Shown here: piece by piece, positions 36,109 to 47,621 of the stretch | Position numbering within the stretch: the first letter of the stretch is position 1 | How the letters are laid out: every line of letters begins with the position of its first letter | Origin: Collybia mongolica | Lineage: Eukaryota > Basidiomycota > Agaricomycetes > Agaricales > Clitocybaceae | Assembly (NCBI GenBank): GCA_013420905.1 | Contig: JAAXNY010000001.1 | Location: 930,001 to 994,000, forward strand | Direction: 5' to 3' | Length of the DNA: 64,000 nt | Position numbers and translations under genes: made by a program | The notes under the pieces: model-generated | The model's database searches: none | What the model saw: only the letters and a program-made list of their open reading frames with translations | Told to the model about the DNA's origin: nothing

Positions 36109-37659
36109 TTACAAAGGAAAGAAACTGTTATTCGTTAGGTCTTCACCTATTCTGAACAGCAATGTCAACTCCTAGACCAATCTTTGAATTCACCACATCA
36201 CAAATTCATTTGTTTGTAAAACATCTCTAATGTGTCAGCACCTCTACCTAGAAAGTTTGCGAAGGAGCCAAGTGGATGAGACAGCTCCGACAAGGCCCGT
36301 GAACCAGGTATACGAAAACCCACTGCTGGTGAGATCTAGATCCTAATCTACCAGTTGGCTTTGCAGATGGCAGCTGTCCCACAAGCAATGCTCTTGGCCA
36401 CATGGAAGATCATAGAACTGGAAGCATAATTATTGTACATACAAAATGCATTTTTTTTGGTCGACCTGTGAGACAGATTGGAGAATGTATGGGGAAATCT
36501 GTGCACGATAATGTGAAATATGAGTGTGGGGAAATGGGGGAGTTGGTGGGAGATGGAAGGATTTGGGCTTCATGTGATGACTGGTGAGCATCCGAAAATC
36601 AGGTCTCATAAACACGGCCACGTGCGTCTTGCGTGGTGCGTGATATATGATAGGCGATCACAAGCGTCCAACAGATAGAGGATTTCTACATTTCAGCTTT
36701 TTCGTAATGCTTGATCCTTTAGAAAGTCGTCAATACAGGCGTCAAAGCAACCGTACCCGTAGTGTCTATGACCACCACTTCAGTTGGTGGCTGGGAGTAT
36801 GTTTTCCCTTTGTCCATCACATGAGAACACTGATTCTAAGGCGGTTCACATTATCTGACTCACGCTACAGGGAACTGACTAGTCCCCAAGCTTGATTTCA
36901 GAGGCTTAGGTAGGATATAGCCTGCTTCTTGAAATCACCCACCATCTTCCCAGGCCCCGGAGGATTGGAGTGTGATGGTATATCCCCATTCATATACTTA
37001 TTTTTCCGTGGGCTTCTTGTGGTTAACTGTGGACGAGCAGAATCATGGCGTATTGATTTGGGGCGAGAATCCCTACTTCTTGGAACTTGCAACTAATGAA
37101 AACATGTCAAGATGTAAACTCTTTCAAACGCCGACACTACACATCTGTGAAAAAGGGTACGGCATTCACCCAATCAGCTACAGATGGGTTTGGGTTCACA
37201 AACAAGACGTACACGAGAATTACAGACCCGGAGATCCGGTAATTCCTGCCAGCAGTGGAGCCATGGATGTCAGTCATCAAGACGACAGGATAGTGTATTA
37301 TAGCCCAAATCCAACTCTGGGATCTCAGTAGTTGCTAAGGGCTTTGAACACCCTCGTAGAGTCTAACTGACGCCTTTGTAATCGCACGTTTACAGCGGCG
37401 ATTGTAGCTTGAGGGTTCAAGACTGGCTATTCTGAAGTGAAGGACCACAGGTATGAGGTGTGGCTTATCATGCAGTCTAAAACACCTATATTAATTATTC
37501 GCGCGAAGCCTGATGATCAGTCATCCCTGAGAATTCAACAATGTGGATTTTCATGTTTCAATCACAAAGATAACACCTCTCTTTATGGACGCGTCATTTA
37601 AAAAGCTTGGTTATGGTCCATTTCCTTCACAGCCAGAAGCTTGTCCTTTCTCACCCGCG
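36109..37659. other. Intergenic region, no gene recognised
   Basis: About 1.55 kb between the tRNA and the membrane-protein gene. A plus-strand frame at 36972-37331 (120 codons) and smaller ones at 36402 and 36647 show no family resemblance, no consistent splice partners and no domain motifs. I see nothing else. Confidence 0.4.
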
Positions 37660-38922
37660 ATGTCGTCCAATTCATCCAACTTCCGTAATCCTGACACCTA
37701 TCTGAACCATCTCTCACCCTCCAAAGGTGCAAGATTCGAGTTCAACAGAAATATTTACTTGAGCATTCTGGGTGTTGGTTTGATAAATCTTTATCTCATC
37801 ACTGTGCTCATGCTTCATATCTATTTTAGGCCACGATATGGGATGTGCTCGTTTACATTCCGGACGACATCAGTATTCTACGAAGGGACGTCGGGATAGT
37901 TGCATTGTGTTTTGTCTTCTCAAGGTTAGCCCGTCAATTGTATCCGAGAAACACATACACTAGAACACTAGCCCACACAGAGTTTTTACTATCGCTTTTC
38001 TTATCCTCGGTGCGCTTTTGTATAGTACGTGTGACAAAGCTCATACCTATAGCACACTGGATTTGAAGACGCTAATCCGGACTTACAGTTCACCCATTTG
38101 CAAACTGTCAAGCCATGGATATGAGTTCGGCAATAGTTAATGACATCGGAGGGGCTTGCGCCGCCGTCCTTTTCCTTCGGCGAGTTCAGGCAGTCTACTT
38201 CGATAACAGGATAGTCCAACGGGTCTTCTTCTGTCTTTGGCTCATCTACATTGGTACCTTAGCAGCAATCCCATTCGGACTCCACGGTAGCCACCTCCGT
38301 CACACCAGCTACTGCATCACCGACGACAAAAAAGACTTCATCATTGGTAGTAAAATTTCTACTTTATTATTCGACTCCCTCGTCTTCTTCGCGGTTTCGT
38401 ACAGAATTGCCAGACCGATCTATAGTGGGCACAGATCTGGCCTTACTTTTGGTACATTCATTTCTGGTAAAGCGCTGTCTCGTTTTTCGCGCGCAATCTT
38501 GCAAGGTGGTCAGCAATATTATCTGTCAGGGTCCTAGTATTTGAATGAAGTATAAGACAACTGATGCACTATGCAGGCTCATGGTTATCGTTAACCTTGT
38601 CAATATTATTGTCCTCTATATTGACGAGGCATCGGCTTACCGTGCAATGTTCACACCATTGTCTTCAGCCCTTGGTGCTTCCATGGCATGCCGAGTATAC
38701 CGAAACATAAAGCTCTTCGAGGAGAAGGACCGAACTATAGCTCCCCCCATTATTTCTGCCATGAATTTCGCTAGGGATGCTACCCCTATCGGGACTTCGG
38801 ACCGCAGACTTGGGGAAAACCACGCACAGAACCACTCGGATCCTAACACTAGCACTGTTGCATCTCGAAATCTAGCGGAAGGTCGCGGTAGCGCCAAAGA
38901 ACTCAAGCTTGATTGGGTTTAG
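37660..38922 (+). CDS. Multi-pass membrane protein of an Agaricomycete-expanded family
   Basis: The function is unknown. Starting at MSSNSSNFRNPDTYLNHLS (37660), it contains several hydrophobic helices: NIYLSILG before an intron; DVLVYIPDDISILRRDVGIV; VNDIGGACAAVLFLRRVQAV; VFFCLWLIYIGTLAAIPFGL; SKISTLLFDSLVFFAVSYRI. After an intron at about 38533-38578 comes LMVIVNLVNIIVLYIDEA. RAILQGGQQYYLS and the helix ALGASMACRVYRNIKLFEE are motifs I associate with a large uncharacterised mushroom family with about seven membrane segments. The C-terminal tail is hydrophilic and presumably cytosolic. Four or five introns. A receptor-like role is possible but not shown. Confidence 0.75.
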
Positions 38923-40111
38923 TTTGAAATTTGAGATCGTGTTGTGAGTACTCGACCACTTGTAAGTACTTATATTGCCTTTTAACATGACGCACATCTT
39001 AGTTTTTGCAAATCCCTGAGTGACTAGTATCCATATTATTTGTTTTCGTTCACTCTGCCTGAAATAGGCAGCGAGAGCTCTGCGGAGCAACCCTGGGGGT
39101 GTTTCTTGTAGATGGTAATATCGCGCTAGTTCGCAACTTGATTGGACGGAAAAGGATAGTTGAAGTATTTAAACAGGTTGAGATCAGCCTATCTCCTAAA
39201 CTGGTACCCTAATACTCCGAAGTGTGTTTCAATGGGAGGGAACGGCTGAAGCGAGTGCTGTCGTCTCAACAAGGCTTCTATTAAATGCCCAATAAGTTGT
39301 GATTCAGGGAAACCGGTGATAATTGACTCACCTGGCCCATACCTTAATACATAGATTACTCCAAATCGCGACTAGGAATGGCTTGGGCGAATGTTACCGT
39401 CTCATCGGGGCCTTCAAAGGACGCCTGATAGGTTGGGAATTAGGCTTTAGTGCAGGCAAATGGGCGAAAACTGACTCGTCGGGCCCCCGCCCTTGTCCCA
39501 ACGAAGTCAAATGGATATACGGCTCCACACACCAGACACATCCAGAATTTTTGCGCCGGATTCTGGTAGCGACTTTGAATCTGTGACAGGAAGGCCCGCA
39601 ATTGTCGTCTGGATGGGAAAATATCTCCAGTTGAGCATGCGGTTGAATTAAGGCGTCCAGCGGCCTGCCCATGGTTTGTTATCCGAGTGATGTGGGGTTG
39701 GGCAGAGTAATTTTGTAGAGCGGGATGTCAAGTTCCCAGCTGGTCAGCACTATCTACAGTCCAACGATGAATCTTTTGCGGCGTGCACCACTACCCTCTT
39801 CGGGGTACACCCACGCATCTGCGTGTACATAATCGCCCTCGGTCAGCCGGATGAATTTATTGGGCGTCAAATTTGACGCGGCGCAAACCAGTCACGGTGA
39901 CAGGCCCAAGAAATGACCAAGTCAATGTAGGACCATCGGTGAACAGCGTAAGTAGTTGTACTGAGATAGAATTTTATGATGGCCGCCTCTTGCCGTCGGG
40001 AAGCGCCGAGAGCCCGACTTTTGTGGTTAGTGATCGCAACTCCAATACTTAGAGCACCCGAAAAGGTTAAGGCAATCACTCAGACCCGTTTTTGAGAAGG
40101 GCCCAGCGTCA
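38923..40111. other. Intergenic region, no gene recognised
   Basis: 1.19 kb between two plus-strand genes. Frames at 39323-39586 (plus), 39394-39672 (minus) and 39867-40079 (minus) overlap each other on opposite strands and match nothing I know. It presumably includes the promoter of the histone deacetylase gene. Confidence 0.4.
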
Positions 40112-41712
40112 ATGACTAGTTTCGAAACGAAGCACCTCGTGGCCTATATCGCATCTCAGGAACTCGCAAAGGTAGAACGGCGTACCACATTATGTTTGGT
40201 CATAACCACAAATCTTTAGGTTTCTTCACTCCTGCCGTCAAATAAGAGGAGATCGATGATGGTTCATTCATTGATCACCTCTATGGGTCTCATGTCAACA
40301 GAATATTCCAGTACAAAACGCATCCAAATCATCAATCCAACTAGGGCGACATACAAAGAACTTGCGCTCTATCATGATCGTGATTATCTCGATTTTGTGC
40401 TCGATCCAGTCAACTCATCCAACTTGGAGGGAAATGGTGAATTTGGATTGGAAGACGTAAGGAGCTCTACCTCTAACCGGTTGTTTCTGTGACTCCTGGC
40501 ATGCCCAGGACTGCCCCCCGTTTCCACATTTGCATGACTATGTCCAACTTGTAGCTGGGGCAACCCTCACCGCGGCGAATGTTTTAATTAAAGACATCTC
40601 TGAGATTGCGATCTCCTGGGATGGTGGCAGGTTGTGTACAACACCTTATAGTAGCGACCTCTACTGAACACTCACTGTGCAGGCATCATGCGCAGAAATA
40701 TCGTGCCGCTGGATTCTGCTACGTTGCTGACTGCATTCTGGCCATAATGGCCCTCAAACGTTCTCCGCCCATCCTTTCACCCTCAGACGATATGACTACC
40801 GCGCAGCGAAAACCTAGAATCATGTATCTTGATCTGGACTTGCATTTCTCTGACGCTGTCTCGGAAGCATTCTCCTTCCAATATCAATCCGGCTTGCCTC
40901 AAATTCTTGTAAGCAGTGAACCTTCTATTGACCTTGAACAACCCTGCCTGATTAAATTTCATTTGATATTTCAAGACAATGAGCGTTCACCACACAGCCC
41001 CTGGTTTTTTCCCCGTCTCACCCTTTTCTCAACTTCCTGATGTGTCAAAGTCTTCATTTGATCCGTTTACTTTGGCACTGCCGCTGATGCAAGGTGCCTC
41101 AGATCGTACTTTCTCAAGAATTTGGCCCATCGTTGAAAACGTGAAGGATGTTTTCAAGCCAGACTACATTATTATTCAATGTGGTGTGGACTCCTTGGCT
41201 GGTGATCCCTGCGCGGTCTTCAATTGGTCGTTACATTCTCTGGGTTGGTGTATTGATCGAGTCTTAAACCAGTGGCAAGGTAAAAAGCTTTTATTAGGAG
41301 GAGGTCGGTGCTTCCGTCTTAGTATAGCTCTAATCATGCTATGTCGTTGAGATTGCTATCTTTAGGAGGGTATAATTCCCCTAACGTCGCTCGCGCATGG
41401 GCTTACCTAACGTCAATTGCGGTAAAGCCGTATATTTCCCAACTTCTTGCATCTTAGTCTTACGGGTGTCTCACAGTTGAGTACTCCCCTCAATTTGGAG
41501 GCAGAAATACCAGACCACTCAGGATTTCCTCTTTATGGACCCTCTTTCACGGTGTGTACTTATGTAGTCAGACATATTACTAGACTGAGTCTCACAAGCT
41601 TGACGTACCTGCTGGGAACATGCAAGACCAGAACACAGAAGCCTATTTGCAGTCTGTGGAATCATGTTTTGGAACCATCATTGAATTGATGAAGAAGAGG
41701 TTAAGTGTGTAA
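40112..41712 (+). CDS. Class I histone deacetylase, HDAC8/Hos1-like
   Basis: A zinc-dependent lysine deacetylase. The start MTSFETKHLVAYIASQELAK joins across an intron to SLLPSNKRRSMMVHSLITSM, the HDAC8-like loop and helix. DCPPFPHLHDYVQLVAGATL follows. The catalytic pair is in SWDGGRHHAQKYRAAGFCY, formed across the intron at about 40632-40679. Metal ligands are in YLDLDLHFSDAVSEAF, where the usual HHGDG reads HFSDA but the Asp and His ligands remain. The third ligand is the Asp of IQCGVDSLAGDP, and the transition-state Tyr is in LLLGGGGYNSPNVARAW. EIPDHSGFPLYGPSF parallels the HDAC8 EIPDHEFF..YGP block. It ends KKRLSV-stop at 41712. It could act on histones or other acetylated proteins. Confidence 0.92.
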
Positions 41713-41743
41713 ATATATGAAACTTGATCCCATGGCCAGCAAA

Positions 41744-44700
41744 TCAGTGAGCCGCGAAGGTTATAACACTAACGCTGAACCCAGGAGCATTGTAGGTAAA
41801 TGTTTTCCCTGTAGTAATGTTATTGGTAACGGGCGCAATGGCGTTCGGGGTTGTAGGAGAATTGCTAGCAGTCATAGCTCCTGTTAGGACCTGAACAGTA
41901 CCCGTGGTCGAAACAGTGCCGAAGGGAAGTTGGAATGTCAACGGAGCAGCTGTCCCGACTGTGTTGGACACCTGTACAACAACAATGACTTTACGCCTGG
42001 TCGTTTCAACCGAATGAAACAACATACCTTAATGATAATCTGATCCGTCGATTTGCGTACAACACTCCAGAACAGGGTTCCTGTGCGGGCTGGGAGGGTA
42101 CTCGGTATATATTCATCGCCACGATTCAAACTGAACAGCTGAGGCGGGAGTCAGCTTGGACCACTCGAAGCGTCGCGAAGACCTGCCTTTTGAACATAAA
42201 AGCTTGTGGACCTGTAAACTGTTCCTGTACTGTCGTACACGTTCAGGTACAGTCAAAATTGAAAAACCGCTTGCCAACTTACTCGAAAGCGACAAGGTTG
42301 GGTGTCTAACGAATCACGTTAGGGTGTAAAATAAAGAAAACAAATAATTCCGTCGTACCCATTGGGTACCAGATACATGCTATAGCGCCGATTAGCAAAC
42401 CCTACTAAGAATGGTGAAGCTATGGCGTACCCCAAGGAGCGGCGCGTATGATGCTGCAAAACTAATGAGAACTTTGTTAACAACCTTCCTTCACGATGTA
42501 GCCAATCAATTTACACAATGTCACTATTCCGTTCGAGACCCGTCATGAATGCAGCTTCTCCAGCAGCACCTGTTTTTGTGTATATGCATGAGTAAACATC
42601 TAGGTAGCACGCATAGGTTTCCTCTCACTTTGCATGGTTGGGAAAACAAGCCGGCCGTTGGCTGGCGATCCGAAGATATCATTAGGGTTTGTAGAAATTG
42701 CCGCATATTCGCCCTGAATTGATTGATGGTAAGCCCCGATAGCTAAGGAATAGATTAAACCCTACCTCGAAGTACTTTGTTCCATCACGCTATATCACTA
42801 GAATCAGTAAGTAAGAAATGCAAAGGGGAGTGAAGTTAAACCTCGAAATCATCGTAGAAGAATGAATTTTGAGCGAACCAGGCTGGTAAATTGTGAGAAG
42901 ACTCTTTTGCAGAAGAGTGGTACTCATTTACTTGGTGTTTGATAAACGTGGACATCATAATCCGTGGGTTTGGGCGATAGTATTGGATTGTTAACGTTAC
43001 TGGTTGCGATGAAGTCTATACGTTGATCAGAATGTGTTCACACGGCGGGGCTGCTATATTCGAACTCACGAAGTTGGGGAAATTGCGCTTTGAGGGCGTT
43101 CGCGAAATCCTTCCACCTGTATACGTATCTAAGAGGGCACAAACATCATGAGTGTGGTTCTATATTATTTAGGGGGTTCACTTACGTTGAAGAGGCAAAG
43201 AAGTCCTATGTGGCTTGGTGAGATTAAGTATTTTATCCAATAAACGTATGCTTTGTACCTCATTCCCGATTTCGACATATGTCAGATCAAATGGCGCGAC
43301 TCGGCCAAGGGATGCCCTCATTGCAGCTTCGGGAAGATTACGATAAACACCAAGAAGGGCAGTACAAAGAGTGTATTCGAACCTGCTGTGCTTTTTGTAG
43401 GGTCGCCGATAACGAAGTTTATCTGTTGGGTTTGATATAAATAGAGAGGCTGAAGTATGACATAACAAATTAACCCACCTGGTCTATGGCTTGTTGGATG
43501 AATGGACCTAGATCCGCCTCGGCAACGCTTGTTCCACCGAGTGCGAAACCTGAAAATTGTCAATAAGGGCTAGGAAGCACGAAGGGTGGCTCATTATGAC
43601 TGTTCGTACCTGCCCAAACTGCCATGATAGGTTGCATACCCACATCTTCACACCAGTTGAGGTATTCCATAAGCCCTAAACCGCTATATATATTGTTAAG
43701 AGAAAGCTTGTAAACGTTACCCTTACATACTCAGTGTTGACATAACCCCAGTCTCCCTGACGCCCTATTTTTGTTGTTAGTGGAAATGAAATATTATTTG
43801 TTGATTGTCGCACCAGGCCTATTGACTAGATCGCCAAGCTTAGAGTATGAGTTTAGAGAGGCTACAAATTCACGTTGAAGGAGAGGAGCTTACAGTTGCG
43901 TTCCACTGCCACCGTGTGGGCACAGTTTGACCTTCAAGATTGTTTCCACCTGGAAGTCGGAAGAAAGAGGGGCCCATCTCAGCCAGGGTCTATGTAGCAG
44001 TCAACATAGTGGAAAAGATACAGATACTAAGAGACGCACAGATGCTATATCAACCCGCATTCCATTAGGCCTATTTTTGAAAGTCGGTGGGAAGAGGGAA
44101 AGCATAGCAAAATTGATAGACTGTCCAGAGGTCGCGGAGCCGTCAATGGTGATTACGAAGCGATTCGCTGTGGAGCTGGGGGTAATTTTTGGAGAAAACT
44201 GGACGGTCACTTTTTTCCATGTGGTCTGAGCACCCGATAGCGCTGCAGTGGTTGAACCTAGGACTTGGCCGCCTGTGGTCTGAAGGCTGATGACGGCATC
44301 GCCACGGAATATGGTCGCCGTTGGAAACCTGTAAAAAAAGGACGCAGTATAGGTTGAACCAGCAGTAACCTTGATCCCTGTTCGGGTTTAGCAAGTATTT
44401 TCGAACAATAGATGATGAAGATGACGCACCAAAGAAGCCTGTGTTGGCGAACCCAACAGCTCCCGTTCTTCCGGAAGGAATGGTGACCTGAAGCGCGTTG
44501 GGCAAGGCAGAAGACACAGGTACGGTTTCCTTAATGACACTTATGGTCGCTCCATTAACGGCTTGCCAAGCGTTAAGTGCCACGCTGGTTCCTGTGGGCC
44601 AGATAATGATTCAGGAATTTGACAGTCAAATACCGTGGTCCAAGGGGAGTGAGCAATAAGTACCAGGTGTTACTTTCTGGAAAGCACGGTTTTGAAGCAC

Positions 44701-45140
44701 TGGAAGTATGAGATCAACTTCTATGATCTCTCATCAGAATGAATGGGTATAGGATAATCACGTTCGGCATATAATCCTCCATCACCACTCTGAGGGAGTT
44801 TAGAACCCAGATTATCGTATATATATTCAAAACTTACGTGCTAGAAGGAAGTGAGATAATACATTCATGGATAGCCATATATGGTCAACGCACGCTGATA
44901 TCCTTGATGATGAAATGTCGATTTTAAACGACATAATCGATGTTAAGACGTCAGGCAAGCTTACCTCAAACATCTGCCCCCCTACGCAGATTCAGTGCTG
45001 AGAATTGGTGATGTAACAAATCACTCACATAATGTTGTAGGCATTGGGTGACTGGCAGTCGCACTAACGGTCACTGTGACGGCATGTGTGGCCCCAGAAA
45101 ACGCCAGAAGGCTCAATGCAAGGTACAAAGAACTGAGCAT
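41744..45140 (-). CDS. Secreted GH51 alpha-L-arabinofuranosidase
   Basis: Removes terminal arabinofuranosyl side groups from plant arabinoxylan and pectin. The ATG at 45140 gives a signal peptide ([20 protein letters not shown]). An upstream in-frame methionine would bury it. An N-terminal carbohydrate-binding-like beta-sandwich ([35 protein letters not shown]) precedes the catalytic barrel. [15 protein letters not shown] text, [20 protein letters not shown] and [20 protein letters not shown] mark GH51. The acid/base Glu is in [11 protein letters not shown] (about 43255), and the nucleophile Glu is probably that of KYFEGEYAAIS (across an intron near 42720-42770). The C-terminal domain ends [13 protein letters not shown]. 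About 650 residues in some fifteen exons. Only 31 bp separate its stop from that of the deacetylase. Confidence 0.93.
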
Positions 45141-45770
45141 GATAATCGGTGGTGGTGGGGCCGATATCTCTTGAGGAAGAATCATTTTTAAAGCTGAGCC
45201 TCGGACCACGTGAAACCATGATACAGGGAAAATCAGCCCCTACATGGAGCACCTATAGACCATGCGAAGCGCATTTTTCCCAAAGGCCTTCAAGTCCTCT
45301 GGGTCAGAATGCTACGGTCCGGGAGAAGAGGGGCGCAGCTGACCCGACGAGGAGGTTGTTCGGAAATTGGGGGGGTCTGAGGTGCATTAACTCCACCTGA
45401 TTATGGAGTTTTCTCTAATGGGGTCGTTCGATGATGGCATTGTTTGGGAGAATCATCAGTAAAAATGAAAAATCCAGTCAACATTCGAGCGTTTTACAGT
45501 CATAAGACTGGGCCGTGGAACTGCCAAGATCAGCAGGCTGGGTTTAACATATATTTATAGAACTTTAATATCAACTTACTTCGATTTTCTTAGTTCAGAA
45601 GACTCCGGGCCGTTAAAAACCGCTTCCAAAATCCCACTCGCCGTGTTCAGATTCAGACAAACCTCTGCGAAGTATGTCCATGTAGTGGTGCGAAAATCAC
45701 GGTTCGGTTATGACGATATATAGGTTTCAGGTTGACCGCCTCACATTAACTGTAACCCGTCATAGCACAA
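45141..45770. promoter_or_regulatory. 5' region of the arabinofuranosidase gene
   Basis: A 630-bp spacer upstream of the arabinofuranosidase and downstream of SAM50 (both minus strand). CCACGTGAA lies at 45206-45214, about 66 bp upstream of the ATG. No gene is seen. Confidence 0.4.
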
Positions 45771-47621
45771 CTACAAGAACTCCAAACCCATCCCGACTTG
45801 TAGACCTCTTCTTGTCCCATCGCTCTTACTAGCCACCAACGGAACTCCAAAGTTGACCTCCACTCGCACGGGATCGAAGCGGTAAATGACGCCCACACCA
45901 GCGGAGATACAGGGGCGAGCAAAAGTACTCCGAATATTATCCGCCAATGTTTGGCCTGTGAGATAGAACATGAGCGCGTGGAGTTCATAACGCTAGGAGT
46001 TAGGACTACACTTACGCTGATCAACAGCATCAAGTCTTCCCGCATTTACCCAAAGATGCGTTTTGACAGGCCAATGTGGCTTACGAGGGACAATAGAGAT
46101 GACGCTTGCACCGGCGGACCAGTGAAGATCGCCACCAAGCGAGTCAGCTAAGGAATCAAATCAGTTGGTTTATCTATCGAAACGTGCAGATTTTGACATA
46201 CAACCGTCCCGCGGGCCCATGCTATTCGCTTTGAATGCGCGAATAGACGTTGGTCCTCCTAATTGGAACCGGTCCGAAAACAGAGTCGGTTGAGGGATGC
46301 CCCATAATAAACCAGTTCGAGCAGCGAAAGATAGAGACTATGTAATGTTTAGTTCAGACGCAAAGAGCATGAGGGGCTCGTGAAACGCACAATTCCGTCA
46401 TATACCGGTCTTGATACCTGACCTTCAACCTCCGTTTTGAAAAAAGACGCATCTCCACCCAAGCCCGCATATTCATTGAAGAATTTTGCATAGTGACCAC
46501 GAGATGCTGTTATTCGGTCATCTCGAGTATCAACAATATAACTGTGGGATATGGATGACTTCGTAGTCTGGCCTGCTGACTCCCTCATGCTGCGTCACCT
46601 CAGTAGCGTCCACTGTTAAAGTACGCGACGTTCTCACCTGATGGATGCAGTTGGAGTCAGACCACCGATATGTCTCAGGACGGCCTCATATGTGATTTCA
46701 TGAGCGCCTCTGTCGAGTGTCCCGTTCTAGAGTCAGGGATGAACATAGGCATGGTACGCATGACAAGTATTCTGACCTAGCTCACCCTGACAATTGCCTT
46801 GATGCCTCGTAAGCCCTCGGTTGAACTTGCAAAACTCGAGTTATCTCTTTCCAGTCCATACGCTAGAATTTCTGCGTGTGTCGCAAGGTCTGGCGTCACA
46901 GGAGCCGTCAAGGAAGCTCTGAATGATCTTCTAGTCTTTGTACCAAACGACACGTTGGCCTCAAATACTTCAGCGCCACCGAACACGTTTCGAATGCGTC
47001 CAGTGGCAGCCTATAATGAGTCGACGCGTCAACAAGATGGACACTGGAAAGGCGTTGGACATACGGCATTTCCTTCGTTGTTCCCGAGTTCAGTGGACGT
47101 GTTTAAGTAGAACCTCCCCTTTTCGCGCGTTTTAAAAACAATATCAATATCCCCTTCATTGGCGAGCTCGCCTCGGGCTCGTTCTAGTTTTGCTTCGACA
47201 GAGTGAAACATATCTGTCTTCTTAAGGGTGTGTGCTATTTTTCTCGTTGTGTGAAGGACAGATTCCAATGTGCTTGGGTTGCTATGTGATGCGGCCAGTT
47301 GAGGGTTGATTAAAAACCCTAGGAATGAACTCCGAGTGATTTTCGCTCCCTCAACGCGCACAGCCGCTATATCCATTTTGGAAGCCATGTTGCTAGTAAT
47401 CTGGACATGCATGTCTCACCAAACAAATTCCAATCTATGAGAACTACTCCACTCACCAATTCAGAAAGGTGAAGCACAGCTGATTCATATTCTCCCCTAA
47501 GTTTCCTTGCCAATCTGTCTTCTTGCCATTTAAGTAACCTTTCCGCATCGTCCGGTTCTTTATCCCGAGGCGACGATGAATTGTGCAATGGGGGCTTCAA
47601 CCCAGTTTTGGAGTTCTCCAT
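45771..47621 (-). CDS. SAM50: SAM50, outer-membrane beta-barrel assembly protein (mitochondrial)
   Basis: The central Omp85-family subunit of the sorting and assembly machinery that folds beta-barrels into the mitochondrial outer membrane. It starts MENSKTGLKPPLHNSSSPRD (47621). After an intron a POTRA-like domain reads IAAVRVEGAKITRSSFLGF, LHTTRKIAHTLKKTDMFHSV and FKTREKGRFYLNTSTELGN. The C-terminal barrel contains FEANVSFGTKTRRSFRASL, SYIVDTRDDRITASRGHYA and FQLGGPTSIRAFKANSMGPR; the RAF is within the conserved IRGF-like motif of Omp85 proteins. The last strand is GLQVGMGLEFL-stop. No N-terminal presequence is seen, as expected. About 500 residues with around eight introns. Confidence 0.93.

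Noticed and set aside
36972..37331. A 120-codon plus-strand frame in the gap after the tRNA
   Set aside because: No recognisable domain, no splice partners and no supporting features; a single frame of this length is expected by chance in 64 kb.
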